Part shown: piece after piece, positions 20,511-32,226 of the stretch
How the letters are laid out: each line of letters opens with the position of its first letter
Position numbering within the stretch: position 1 is the first letter of the stretch
NCBI GenBank assembly: GCA_905221605.1
Contig: CAJNDS010002246.1
Location: 518,501 to 582,500, forward strand
Reading direction: 5' to 3'
Source: Symbiodinium natans
Taxonomy: Eukaryota; Sar; Dinophyceae; Suessiales; Symbiodiniaceae
Length of the DNA stretch: 64,000 nt
Program-made: the position numbers and the translations under genes
The notes under the pieces: generated by a model
Database searches by the model: none
Told to the model about the DNA's origin: nothing
The model's input: the letters and a program-made list of their open reading frames with translations, nothing else

Positions 20511-21914
20511 CACCCTCAACCCTCAACCCTCAACCCTAAACCCTGTCAGGGTAATTAATCCCTAAACCCTAAGCCCTAAACCCCTATAACCCTTACCAGC
20601 CCTGGCACTTCAGGCGTCCTCCGCGGCGCGAGCCATGGCTTTCCGCAAGCAGTCCGCCGTCATGGGATCGGCATACCTGTCTCTTTAGGGTTTAGGGGCT
20701 TAGGGGTTTAGGGGCTTAGGGGTTAGGGGTTTAGGGTTTAGGGTTTAGGGGTTAGGGGTTTAGGGTTTAGGGCCAAGCTCGGAAACCTGAACCCCGAATC
20801 CTGCAACACATCTCCTGGAGGGCCGGGGGAAGGTGGGGGGTTGAGGGTCCTGACACGTCGGGTTCAAGTAGAGCCTAGAAGCCCAGGCAAATATGACATA
20901 GCTCCAGCTGCCCATGAACCCTTGCGTAAACCCTAAACCCTAAACCCTACATGTGTAGAAAGCCGTAAACCTTTGCGTAGGTTGGCGCCGCGCTAACCCC
21001 GCAGAGATCTTGGATGTTCAACGGGGTCTGGGGCTCATAAGATTTCAGGGTTTCCTGTGCAGCGCTTGGGGTGTATAAGCTCTAGGATTAAAGCGTTTAG
21101 GGTTTAACAAGCCCAACAGCCCAACCCGCTAAACCCTAACGTTGTCGCGGCGCAAAGGTTTTTAAGGGCTCGCGGGGGAGGGGGGGGGGGGGGGGGGATG
21201 ATGGCTTGAAGCCGGCATTGATGGAGGGTTTAGGATTTAGGGTGTAGGGTTTAGGTATCGAGTTTTCAATGAGGTTTCCAAGTTGGGCATCGGTATGTAA
21301 GACTATGACTCATGCGCATGAAACCCTACTCATAATAGTAAAAGTAAAACCCTAAACCCTAAACCCTAAACCCTAAACCCTAAACCCTAAACCCTAAAAC
21401 CCTATATATAGCATAAGTACACAGGAACCTCTAAGCAAAGCCGAAGTAGGGGTTTCCAAAACTAGGGGTACCTTATTGGGGTCCGCTGTTTTTTTGAAAG
21501 GGGATCCGACTATTTAGGGGGTCTAGAATGGGGGTCCCCTATCTTCGTAGACCACATAAAACCCTCAACCCTAAACCCTAAACCCCCAAAATAATCTTTG
21601 AAAGAATGCTCAGCCAGGGACTTCTGCGTCCACTGCAGGGGCGACACGTCTTCTCCTGTGGCGGGGCCCCTGCTCATGAGATCCCTTACCCCCCCCCCCC
21701 CCCCCCCCACCCTTCAGGGTTTAGGGTTTAGGGTTTGGGGTTTGGGGTGTAGGGTTTATTAGATCCCATAATAATACTACACTTCAAACCCTAAACTGCT
21801 AAAATCAAGCCGCAAAACCCCACAAGCAAATTGGGGTCCCGGCCTTGGATTTTCATCACCTTCTTGGCGTCGGCACCTGCCAGGGAGCCGCCCTCCGGGG
21901 GCGGGTTTAGGGGT

Positions 21915-22025
21915 TTAGGGAATATATGATATATTATATATACATTTTTCTGTATGTGTATGATATATATATATATATGTACATATACACATATGTATAT
22001 GTATATATATATAAATAAATATAAC
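21915..22025. repeat. (TA)n-rich microsatellite
   Basis: Mixed TATATA, ATATGTAT and GTACATATAC tracts between a short TTTAGGG island and a unique spacer. The overlapping minus-strand frame is only microsatellite translation. Confidence 0.85.
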
Positions 22026-22352
22026 TATGCATACATAAGCAACCTTATGCTTTACGCCCGAAAGAAGCTCTCCAAAAACAATCATCCCTGCTTGGCGGGA
22101 ACCCCAAGCAGGAGGCCCCATATTTAGAGAAACCTAAGCCCCAAACCCTAAACCCTAAACCCGAACCCTAAATCCTAAGCCCTTGTGCCTAAACCCTAAA
22201 TCCTGAACCCTTGTGCCTAAACCCTAAATCCTAAACTCTAAACCCGAAACCCTACACCCTCAAGCCATGTTGCGAAACCCTAAGCCCTGAACCCCTCCAG
22301 AATGAAACCCGGAGCTGAGATCCAGGACTCCTCTGCCGTGTCAAGCCCTGGG

Positions 22353-22449
22353 TGGGTTTAGGGTTTAGGGTTTAGGGTTTAGGGTTTAGGGTTTAGGGTT
22401 TAGGGTTTAGGGTTTAGGGTTTAGGGTTTAGGGTTTAGGGTTCAGGGTT
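22353..22449 (+). repeat. TTTAGGG array
   Basis: Thirteen perfect units ending in TTCAGGG. Nearby, at 22161-22225, CCCTTGTGCCTAAACCC is duplicated with a 29-bp period inside an opposite-orientation island. Confidence 0.95.
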
Positions 22450-24529
22450 TGATGCGCAGACGAGGTGTAGGGGCTTCGGCTTTAGGGCTTTTAGGGTTGA
22501 GGGTTCAGGGCTCAGGGTTCAGGGACCGCAAACTTTTACACCCTGAACCATAAACCTTTAAAGGATTTAGAGGGCATTTGGACTGACTGCTTCAGTTACC
22601 AGCACCGAAGGGCTTAGATACTCTGGGAGAGGGACGGCGGGCCTACAACCCTAACCCTGAACCCCAAACCCGAAACCCTAACTCCTAAACCCTAGGCAAA
22701 TAGTAGATATTAGACCTTGAACCCTAAACCCGGTACTAAACCCTAAAACCCTAAGCACGCAGTGAAATCGGCAAGATTATTTAGATCAAGCCCGCCCCCC
22801 CCCAGGGGCCAGACCCCGAACCGAGATGTTTCGGGACGTTTTTTGTTTTATTTTCATTTTATTTTCTTTTGGGGGGGGGGGGGGGTTAAGCGTTTTGGGG
22901 TTTGGGGTTTAGGGTTTAGGTTTTGGGGTGTGGGGTTTAGGGTTTAGGGTTTGGGGTTTTAGGGTTTAGGGTTTAGGGTTTAGGGTTTGCGAGGTGAAGC
23001 CCTAAACCCTCAGACCCCCCAACTGCTCGCGGAACTGTTTTGTGTCTGTGGCGTGCGGCCGATGAGGACGAGGGAAGCGGCGAACTTGCGGCTCGGGGAT
23101 TCGCTCACGCGCCACCGCAGGAGTCGGAGGCTTCCTTCTTGGCAGATTGGGGAAGCATCTGAAGCCTAAAGCCGAAGCACCTTTCTTGGGGTTTAGGGTT
23201 TAGGGTTTAGGGTTTAGGGTTTAGGGTTTAGGGTTTAGGGTTCAGGGTTCAGGGTTCAGGGGTTGTGTGCCCAGAAGCCCGCGGTGGAGAGAGCCTAGAG
23301 CGTCCAGGGTTTGTAGCTCGGGAAAGGGCCGGAGGTGCCCCACACCCTACACCCTACACCCTACACCCTAAACCCTAAACCCCAAACCCTAAACCCTAAA
23401 CCCTAAACCTTCAAAACCTACACCTGCACACTGATCCGATTTGGGTGGGCAGGGGGCGGGGAGGGTGGTGAGTTGGGGGATGTGGACACTTAAGGCAATT
23501 CTGCCGGCGCCCGTGTTGTGGGGAAGCTACGGGAAAATGTGAGCAACATACGGCTAGAATGCGGGCTAAAATCCCCAGAACCCATTTGTTCTTAAAGACC
23601 CAGGCTTTTGCCCAAAAGACAAAGAAAGACCAGGTTTTTCGTTTTTAACACACCAAAGGTAGGTTAAAGACTTAGAAAGGAAGGTTTAGGGTTTAGGATT
23701 CAGGGTTTAGGGTTTCTTTCGGATGACCCAAACCCTCAACCTCCTGCCTCCACATCCTCGGCTCAGAATACCCGAACGTCGCAGGACACGGTGCCCTTGG
23801 TCTGGGAGAGCCTGCACACCCAGGTAAAAAACATCAGGAATAAGACACTAAACGTCTGAGGCTTCTCAGTAGGGTATACCCTAAACCCTAAACCCTAAAC
23901 CCTGAACCCTAAACTCCCTAAACCCTAAACCCTAAACCTAAAGCCTAAACCTCTGACTTATGGCACTTCTAGCACTGTGAAGCCGGCATGCTCCAGCCTT
24001 TTGTAGAGGTCGCAGCGAGTGGCCTGAACAGGCACGTACCCAGCGTGCAAGGTGTGTCAGGGCTTCATGTGGGTCAGGGTTTAGGGTTTAGGGTTTAGGG
24101 TTTAGGGTTTAGGGTTTGGGGTTTGGGGTTTAGGGTTCAGGGTTTAAGGGCTAGGTTTACCTTGCGGTATGGACAACATCCCGAAACTGCGAAGCCCCCC
24201 TTCCATTATATAACCCCCCCCCCCCCCACCCCACCCACCCCGCCACGCAAATTGCAGATGCTTTTCCATTAACATTCTCGGAGGATGTAGGGGTTGAGGG
24301 TTTTATTGGGACTACAGGGATGATGCAGGGTTGAGTTTTGGGGAGACCCTAAACCCTACAAACCTGAAACCCGAAACCCTAAACCCTAAACCCAAGACTT
24401 CCCAAGTAGTATGGGAAGCATCTCAGGCCATTATTTTCTTGTTATGGTTCGGATACATTTCCGTCTCACAAGCTAAATACGCTTCCTGAGGCAAGCTTGC
24501 GTTTGGGAATGCGCTGTGGATATGGTTTA

Positions 24530-24970
24530 GATACGGTCCCCAATACAAGTTTTTGTACAATGCCCAATACAGGCCCGAATACAGGGTTGAATACGATTTT
24601 TTCCATGAGGCAAGCCATTCATGCTGCGTGATTCATATGAGCAGCAGAAGCTGTGCAAGAATGCTCCACCAGGCACCTCTGTATTGGAATCATATTGAGA
24701 TGTATTTTTCAAAGCTGCAGTCAGCGTGGCCAAATCGTATCCGAATCGTATTCAAATCGTATTCAAATCGTATTCAAATCGTATCCAAATCGTATTCAAA
24801 TCGTACTTGAAGTGTATGCTTGGAGAATTGGCGAGTTTCCTCGATGCATTCACCTGCGTATCGCCCCTTGTATTCTAGATGGTATCCAGTTCGTATCCAT
24901 CATGTACTGGAAATGTATTCGTATCTACACTCGTATCCCTGAAACGTATCGATATTGTATGCAACCCCAT
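24530..24970. repeat. 11-bp GTAT-phased repeat with inverted left arm
   Basis: At 24736-24805 CGTATTCAAAT repeats in tandem about seven times with small variants (CGTATCCGAAT, CGTATCCAAAT). Degenerate GTAT motifs continue to about 24970 at roughly 11-bp spacing. On the left (24537-24600) the same unit runs in the opposite direction (CAATACAGGCCCGAATACAG). The whole thus forms a loose foldback around a non-repetitive ~110-bp middle. I associate this kind of repeat with dinoflagellate genomes from memory; it is not proof. Confidence 0.75.
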
Positions 24971-25063
24971 AAACGAAATTCTGGAGCTTCTCCTGCCTTT
25001 CACAGACTTGGGAAGTCTTGGCCCTAAACCCTAAACCCTAAACCCCCCTTGAGGGCCTGGGGC

Positions 25064-25169
25064 AAGGTTCCCCAATGCTCCCCACTACTCCCTAAGGCTC
25101 CCTAAGCTTCCCTGAGGTTCCCTAGCTACCTACCCCCCCATGAACACCCCCCTCCCGTAAGAACCCTAT
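25064..25169. repeat. 'CTCCCTAAGCTTCCC' family copy
   Basis: It carries AAGGTTCCCCAATGCTCCCC, CACTACTCCCTAAGG, CTCCCTAAGCTTCCC and CTACCTACC followed by seven C residues and ATGAACACC. It matches 17465-17580 over its length and lies between short CCCTAAA islands on both sides. Confidence 0.75.
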
Positions 25170-25887
25170 AACGAATTTAGCCCTAAACCCGAAACCCTAA
25201 ACCCTAAACCCTTAAGAACCCTGCAAGCTGAGGCGTTGAGGGTCGTGATCGGAGATGGCTTCCCATGCCTCATCCTCGGCCAGCTGCTCTGGGAGGAAGA
25301 CCTCGGCAGATCAACTATTTAGTATCTAAAGGCAAAATAGCCCTAAACCCTAAGTAATAGGTACGAAACCTAAGTTTGTACAGGTTCAGAGATCTGTCGA
25401 GCTGCGAGTGTTTCGGATGTAGGGTTCAGGTCTTAGGGCCTAGGGTCCGGGGGGTGGGGGGGCTTTGGGGGGGTTGCAGCTGTTGAGGGCGAGAAGGGTT
25501 CCAAAGCCCATGTGTCATCCAAATGCCCACTAGGAACAAACCTCAAGTTTAGACCTATTGCCCTAAACCCTAAACCCTAAACCCTAAACCCTAAACCCTA
25601 AACCTGAAACCCCAGAGGCCCTGTACAAAAAAGCACCTAAGATTCTCCCGATTCGTAGTCAATGAAAGATGCAAAGCCGCGCGCTTGGCACCCTGGCACA
25701 CACTCACACAAAGCTGAACAAAGCTGCATGGGTTTAGGGTTTAGGGTTTAGGGTTTAGGGTTTAGGGTTTAGGGTTTAGGGTTTAGGGTTTAGCGTTTAG
25801 GGTTTAGGGTTTAGGGTTACAAGCTCTCCAACAGCCAGCAACAAACAAACTCAGAGAGAGAGAGAGAGAGACAGAGGCAGAGGCAGA

Positions 25888-26120
25888 AACCCTAAACCCT
25901 AACTAAACCCTAAACCCTGAACCCTAAACCCTAAACTCTGAACCCTAAACCCTAAATTTTAAACCCTGAACCCTAAACCCTGAACCCTAAACCCTAAATT
26001 TTGAACCCTAAACCCTAAACCCTGAACCCTGAACCCTAAACCCTAAATTTTAAACCCTAAACCCTAAACCCTAAACCCGAAACCCTAAACCCTAAACCCT
26101 AAACCCTAAACCCTAAACCT
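25888..26120 (-). repeat. CCCTAAA island with higher-order AAATTTTAAA insertions
   Basis: About 32 heptamers in which blocks of CCCTAAA/CCCTGAA are punctuated by AAATTTTAAACCC or AAATTTTGAACCC at about 25955, 25997 and 26045. The recurring order gives a higher-order repeat of ~42-48 bp rather than random decay. A (GA)n run and AGGCAGAGGCAGA precede it. Confidence 0.85.
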
Positions 26121-26664
26121 GTCGCAAAGGCGCTCCCGGACGCCAGGGGAGCTCGGAAGCTCCAGCGGCGCTACGTCCTGCACGCTTGGGGCTCTTCAGC
26201 TCTTACCCTACACCCTAAACCCTAAACCCTAAACTCTAACCCCTAAACCCTAAACCCCAGGGGCTCTAGGGCTTAGGGGCCTGAGTGTTGGGTGTTATGG
26301 GCGGCTTCCACAATATTCAGGGGTTCGGGCGTTCAGAGGTTTGGGGTTTGGGGTTAAGGCTACAGGGGCTTTGGAGAAAGCAGTTTTGCACTGTAGGGTA
26401 AGGTTGGAGCTTGTTTAGGCAGAGGGATGCCACATGCACCAGATAGCAAACGTAGCCTGCGCACGAAACGCCTGAACTCAATTATGTTTATGTGGTCTTT
26501 TGGGCCCCTACAAGCCCGTCTTTGGGGTTGGGTTTGGACACATGAAGAGAAGTCAACCCGAAGCCCTCAACCCTGAGCTCTAAGCCCCAAACTTGTTGAA
26601 GTTGCAGTTTCATAGGGGTCCCCTGTTCCAAGCCCACCTAAAGTAGAACCCCTTCAAAGGTGGG

Positions 26665-26866
26665 GAACCCCCAACACAGACCCCAGATTGTCGGAAACAT
26701 CATGGGTTCCCCAAACACCCCCGTCTAAACTAGCCTTCTTTGGTTCCCCCCATAAGTAAGGTTATTTAGGGATAATTAAAGCTAACCTGGGGGGGGGGGG
26801 GGGGAAGGGTAGTATAGAGGGGGGTAGTAGGGAACCCCCAAAACACACCCCAGATTGTCGGAGACA
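26665..26866. repeat. 36-bp direct repeat enclosing a poly-G foldback
   Basis: GGAACCCCCAACACAGACCC...CAGATTGTCGGAAACA (26665-26699) recurs as GGAACCCCCAAAACACACCC...CAGATTGTCGGAGACA (26831-26866). Between them lies a foldback at 26742-26836, with GGTTCCCCCC at one end, GGGAACC at the other and a 14-base G run. A related element with a ~16-base G run is at 54040-54150. An inverted half copy is at 53954-53985. Confidence 0.75.
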
Positions 26867-27239
26867 CCCCCCCATCCCCTTCTTGAACCGAACGTCGGTC
26901 GAGCGTTCTGTTTGGACGGTTTTTGAGAGATGTCTTTGGTGTCTTAGGGTAGAGGGTTCTGGGGTTGAGTGTTTTTTAGGGTTTGGGGTTTAAGAGGGTT
27001 TAGAGTTCTTGTTTCGAGGTGGATCCTACAAACCATGGTTTCCAGAATCCCGCATATAGGGGCCCTTCTACCTCAAGAGTAGGAGCCTTATGTTGATGTG
27101 CTTTTTGGGCCCCTGAGCTACGGTTGAGCTCCCTGAGTCACTCATTCGACGGCTTAAAGCTCAGGTTGTCGAGCTTGGGTGGCAGTGCTCCTCAAGCAAA
27201 AAGCCAATGCCCTAACCTTACCTCCCACCTCCCTTACCT

Positions 27240-27340
27240 AAGCCCTAAGCCCTAACCCTGAGCCCTGAGCCCTGAGCCCTGAGCCCTGAGCCCTGAGCCC
27301 TAAGCCCTAAGCCCTAAGCCCTAAACCCTAAACCCTAAAC
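27240..27340 (-). repeat. CCCTGAG and CCCTAAG variant arrays
   Basis: Runs of CCCTGAG (six or so) and then CCCTAAG (four) precede normal CCCTAAA. Each variant is clustered, again indicating local expansion of mutated units. Confidence 0.88.
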
Positions 27341-27559
27341 CCTACCCTGCCCATGTCTTTCAAGCAGGTGGAGGAGAAACTCAGCCGATGACTGCCTGTC
27401 CGCGCACCCAGCCTAAACTCCAAACCCTAAACCCTAAACCCCAAGCCCGCAACCCTAAACCCTAAACCCTAAACACTAAACCCCAAGCCCTATAAGATCT
27501 TTTCGGGCTTGCAGGGGTGCGGGCTGCAGCTCCCCAGGCAACGGCTTAGGAGGTCGTAA

Positions 27560-27692
27560 CTACTATTTTCTTACGACCACCCCCCCCCCCAAAAAAAAAA
27601 AAAAAAAAAAAACGAGGTAACAATCCTTCTAGTACCCTTACAAGGAAGAATGTTTTTTATTCTTTGGGGGGGGGTTCTTAAGCAAAAAGTAG
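27560..27692. repeat. Foldback, 'CTACTATTTGCTTAAGAACC' family
   Basis: The left end CTACTATTTTCTTACGACC and the right end GGTTCTTAAGCAAAAAGTAG are complementary. The centre has TCCTTCTAGTACC and a run of ~10 C and ~21 A residues. The best copy is at 39431-39546; further arms are at 54212-54280 and 54430-54494. Confidence 0.75.
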
Positions 27693-29498
27693 AGAAGGTT
27701 TTGACTATGGAGAGGCTCATGGGTTCAGAGCCTCGGTATTCAGGGGTAGGGTTTAGGGTGTAGGGCTAAGGGTTTAGGATTTAGGATTTAGGGTGGGACC
27801 GGAATGTCGAAACATCTGAGTGCAGGCCAGCTGCGCGACGCAGCGCCGAAAGCTTTCCTTAGCTTGGAAGACTCCGCGCTCCAGCTGAACACCCACAGAC
27901 CCAGCCCCAACCCCTATAACCCTGAACACTAAATCCCAAACCCCAGGCTCTAAACCCCAAGCCTACGCCCTAAACCCTACACTTAAACACCCCAAGCTCA
28001 CCGCCTAAACCCTAAACACTAAACCCTAAACCTTAAACGGTGGAGGTGCTTCTTGTTGTTTTCCTAGCTTTTGGCCTTTTTGCCTACGTGTGGCGGCACC
28101 TTTTTGGTTGGTCCTAGGTGTGCCTGGACCTGTTGTATCCCTAGGTGTGGCGGAAGCCGTGCCGGGCGCTTTGGTCCCTTGGTTCCCTGGAAGCCTAAAG
28201 CCCGAAGACCCTAAACCCTCATCAAGTAATATGATTAGGGGCCTTAATAATTAGAATAGGTTTTTTCATTGTTGTTGATTTTTTTGTTATTATTATTACT
28301 TATTATTATTATTATTATTATTTATTTTTTTTTTTTTTTTTGGGGGGGGGGGGCTTCTTGTAGTATAGTTATAAAAGGGATTAAGGGAATACTCTTAGTA
28401 TTTTTTCCGACCCCTAACGTATCGGTGAACCCAGGAGCTTAGGATTAATAATCCATAATATGGGGTCTAGGGATTATGGGGTTTAGGGAATAAGGATTAG
28501 GGTTTAGGGCTTAGGGTCTAGGGCCTAGGGTTTAGGGTTCAGGGTTCAGGGATCAGGCCCCGAGAAGTCTTTATCTGGCTCCACCCCCGGGCGCCCGAGA
28601 CGAGGACCAGTCCCAAATGGGTTTAGGGTTTAGGGTTTAGTTTTTCGGGTTTAGGGTTTAGGGTTTAGGGGCTGCTCGTCCGAACGACACAGAGTTCACG
28701 TCCCAACCATCGCTGATGTGTTGAAAGCGACAAAAAGATGCGAAGCCCGTAGTACGTAACCAGTATATACCACAAACGAGACCAAGGAAGCCGACAAATT
28801 CAAAATCTCACGGTTTGGGCATTGGTTTGGCCTTAGGGTTTAGGGTTTCGGGTTTCGGGTTTAGGGTTCAGGATTTAGGGTTTAGGGTTTAGGGTTTTGT
28901 GCAGCTCGGTCTCGTGCGTTTGCACCGCCACACAGCGGCGCCCGTCGGAGGCAGTGACCTCCAGGGCCCCCAAACCGTGCCTCCCTGTCTTGAGAAACCC
29001 TAAACCCTAAACCCTAAACCGAAACACGAAACCCTGAACCCAACTTTTTGGCTAGTCTCGTACTTCAAGAATCTTCGGCCCAAACGCGGAACTCGCAGTG
29101 GGTGTTTAGGGAACTCTCTTTTAGTTGCAAGGATTCTTTCAGGATTTGGGCTGTATGCCACAGAACTAAACCCTAAACCTGAACCCTACACCCTAAACCC
29201 TAAACCTGAAACCCTAAACCCTAAACCCTAAACCCTAAACCCTGCACCCAAAACCCCTCTAGCCGTACGAAGACGGAAGGCCCCCGTGAAGTCCAGGCCC
29301 CAAGCGCGAGCGCCTCGACACGCATGGCGTGCGTTTCCTTCACGAACCTGCAGCTTCCAGGAAAGGGAAAAAGCCCTTCAAAACTCTTCAAGGGTTTAGG
29401 GTTTCAGGTAAGGTTTTAGGGTTTAGGGTTTCCGGTTTCGGGTATGGGGGGGTTAAAGGAGGTCTTGCTGTTTCAGCGTACTTGAAAGCTTCGTGGGT

Positions 29499-29575
29499 AC
29501 CCTAAACCCTAAACCCTGAACCCTAAACCCTAAACCCTAAACCCTAAACCCTAAACCCCAAACCCCCAATCCCTT
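29499..29575 (-). repeat. CCCTAAA island
   Basis: About ten heptamers with CCCTGAA and CCCCAAA variants. The opposite-orientation island 29687-29770 follows after a ~100-bp spacer containing TTCGGAAAACCACC. Confidence 0.9.
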
Positions 29576-29976
29576 GAAGTGCAGATCGCGCCACTGGTCC
29601 GTGACCCACACCATCGGCAGCGAGAACCAGGCCAGTCCTTCGGAAAACCACCTCAGACGATGAGCTGTGGGTGTTAGGGTTTAGGGTTTTAGGGTTTTTG
29701 GGTTTAGGGTTTAGGGTTTAGGGTTTGGGGTTTAGGGTTTAGGGTTTGGGGTTTAGGGTTTGGGGTTTAGGGGGGAGGGGGGGGGGGGGACTGTGAGTGT
29801 CATGAGGGGGTTGAAGGATTTCGGGTTTCGGGTTTATAAGAGGGCTTAGGGTTTAGTCTTCGGGTTTAGGGTTAAGAGGGTATTTCTCAAAACAGGGCGT
29901 ACCCCCTTAAAGACCCCAAACATGCTGGAACCCCCTTTATCAGAAACCACCCCCTCCTCCCAAAATAGGCACAAAC

Positions 29977-30050
29977 CTACCTTTGGAGTAGACCCTGGAA
30001 AAAAAGTATATACTTTTTAGGTATAAGTAGCTACAATAGGAACCCAGAAC
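29977..30050. repeat. Dispersed short repeat 'TTTGGAGTAGACCCTGG', copy 2
   Basis: It matches 14847-14922: CTTTGGAGTAGACCCTGG, then ACTTTTTAGGTATAAG, AGCTACAATAGGAACCCAG. It lies about 90 bp upstream of the longest TTTAGGG array. Confidence 0.75.
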
Positions 30051-30141
30051 CCAAAAAAGTATTAAAGTACAGTACTCCAAAAGCCAGCAAAGTAGGCAAG
30101 ATAGGTATCCCATTCTCAAGAGGGTTTGGAACTTGCGGTTT

Positions 30142-30388
30142 GGTTTAGGGTTTAGGGTTTAGGGTTTAGGGTTTAGGGTTTAGGGTTTAGGGTTTAGGGT
30201 TTAGGGTTTAGGGTTTAGGGTTTAGGGTTTAGGGTTTAGGGTTTAGGGTTTAGGGTTTAGGGTTGATGGTTTAGGGTTTAGGGTTTAGGGTTTAGGGTTT
30301 AGGGTTTAGGGTTTAGGGTTTAGGGTTTAGGGTTTAGGGTTTAGGGTTTAGGGTTTAGGGTTTAGGGTTTAGGGTTTAGGGTTTAGGG
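30142..30388 (+). repeat. Longest near-perfect TTTAGGG array in the window
   Basis: About 35 units in ~247 bp with a single defect (TTGATGG near 30266). It is as pure as a real telomere tract but is interstitial, with degenerate heptamers and then CCCTAAA DNA beyond it. Confidence 0.97.
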
Positions 30389-30639
30389 CTGGTAGGGTGC
30401 CATGAGTTTAGGGTTCAGGGTTTAGTGTTTTTTTGGTTTTAGGGGTTTAGGGTTTAGAGTTTTGGGTTGTTGTGGTGCTAGGGGCACTGCTGTAAGAAGC
30501 TGCTTAAAGTTTAGGGCGCCGGATTGAAGGGCTGGCATGCCTAAGCCCTAAACCTTATAAGCCCTAAACCAACTCCCCCCCTAAAACCCCAAACCCTTAG
30601 ATAGCCTGACACCCTAAATCCCTAAATTCCTAAATCCCT

Positions 30640-30720
30640 AAACCGTAAACCCTAAACCCTAAACCCTAAACCCTAAACCCTAAACCCTAAACCCTAAACC
30701 CTAAACTTGACACCCTAAAC
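30640..30720 (-). repeat. CCCTAAA array followed by CCCTAAACTTGA units
   Basis: Nine heptamers, then three repeats of a longer unit (ACCCTAAACTTGA/ACTTGAAA). A similar unit expansion, CCCTTAACTCTAAA, is present twice near 30902-30945. Confidence 0.85.
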
Positions 30721-31534
30721 TTGAAACCCTAAACTTGGAACCCTACAGTAAACCCTAAAACCCAAACCCCAAAGCCAAGAATATTGCCGGAGGCACCGCT
30801 CACGCCACAGCTCCCTGGGTACCAGGGACACAAGTCCGACCAGGATGGTATTCCTTGGACGGTGTCGGGCTACCCTAAACCCTAAACCCGAAACCCTAAA
30901 CCCTTAACTCTAAACCCTAAACCCTAAACCCTTAACTCTAAACCCTAAACCCTAAACCCTAAACCCTAAACCCTAAAGCCTAAAGTCTAAAGTCTAAAGC
31001 CTTGCGGTTGAGGGTTCATGGCTATTCCAGGGGCTTAGCGGCTGAGTTCATGAAGCCCCTAGTGCGTTAGCAGTATGAGTCTAATCCCTAACCCTAAAAC
31101 CTAAACCCTAAACCCTAAACCCTAGTAGCTGATAGTTCCGGGCGTCCAGATGCCGGGCGCGGTGCCCATGCCTGTAGAGGAGTTGCCTGCCACGCAGGGC
31201 TCCGAAGTGTTTAGGTTTAGGGGTTAGGGTTTAGGGTTTAGGGGTTAGGGTTTAGGGTTTAGGGTTTAGGGTTTAGGGTTTAGGGTTTAGGGTACCTCTG
31301 AAACCCTTGACGCAAAACCCTACAGACATAAGAATCATCCAGGGCTTAGGGTTGTGGTGGTTGAGGGTTTTCATGACGAGACTGCGGCTCCTGCGGCGCT
31401 TAGGGGCCAAAAACCTTCTGAAACCAGAAGCCCGCAACAAATCCAAGTAACCCTAAACCCTAAACCCGAAACCCCAAACCCTAAACCCTTCAGGTTTACC
31501 TTGCAAGAGGGCTTGGGGATTGATCTGCATGGGT

Positions 31535-31597
31535 GGTGGGCGGGAGACAAGGGCACGCTCGTCCTGGTGGGCGGGAGACAAGGGCACGCTCGTCCTG
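31535..31597 (+). repeat. 31-bp tandem duplication in a spacer
   Basis: GGTGGGCGGGAGACAAGGGC with the following CTCGTCCT occurs at 31535 and again at 31566, identical over the unit. It lies in a plus frame of 92 codons (31354-31632) that I do not regard as a gene, because it reads through telomere-like repeats. Confidence 0.85.
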
Positions 31598-31935
31598 GAA
31601 GCCAGGTGGCCCCTCCTGGCCCGAAGCCTTAAAGGGTTTAGGGGTTTAGGGGTTTAGGGGTTTAGGGGTTTAGGGGTTCAGGGTTCAGGGTTCAGGGTTT
31701 AGGGTTTTGGGGCCCTGGTCCGGCGGTACTGCTTCACCCTGGTCTCCACTTACCCCCCGTCCCCCACCCAGCAAACTTGCACGACAGCCAACTTCTCAGG
31801 TCCACAGCTCTTCTTCCACTTCCCGAGACGAAGGACGGTTTGGTACAGACAGAGCTCTCGTTCAATAGAGCATTCCGTATGCCTGCCTGCCAGGTGAGGG
31901 TGTATAGGGTGAAAGAATCCAAAGCCGCACCCCTC

Positions 31936-32091
31936 CCCCGCCCAACACCTCCCACACTCGCCCTAAACCCTAAACCCTGAACCCTGAACCCTAAACCCTA
32001 AACCCTAAACCCTAAACCCTGAACCCTAAACCCTGAACCCTAAACCCTTAACCCTAAACCCTTCCCCGCCCAACACCTCCCGCACTTGCCC
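31936..32091 (-). repeat. CCCTAAA array flanked by a 28-bp direct duplication
   Basis: CCCCGCCCAACACCTCCCAC (31936) followed by ACTCGCCC recurs after the array as CCCCGCCCAACACCTCCCGC (32064) followed by ACTTGCCC. Two mismatches are visible over 28 bp. Between them lie about fourteen CCCTAAA/CCCTGAA heptamers (31961-32060). The layout resembles insertion of telomere repeats at a staggered break with the site duplicated. Confidence 0.85.
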
Positions 32092-32226
32092 GCGCGCAGG
32101 CCTGTGATGCCAACGAGTCTTGGCACCGTGCCAGCCTGGTGGGGCGGGGAGAAGCCCTGCACCCTAATGGGTTTAGGGTGTTTAGGGTTTAGGGTTTGGG
32201 GTTTGGGGTTTGGGGTTTAGGGTTTC

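Noticed and set aside
30142-30388. True telomere at an internal assembly join
   Set aside because: The tract is pure but flanked on both sides by the same mosaic of degenerate heptamers and spacers; a mis-join cannot be excluded without reads, but nothing in the sequence requires it.
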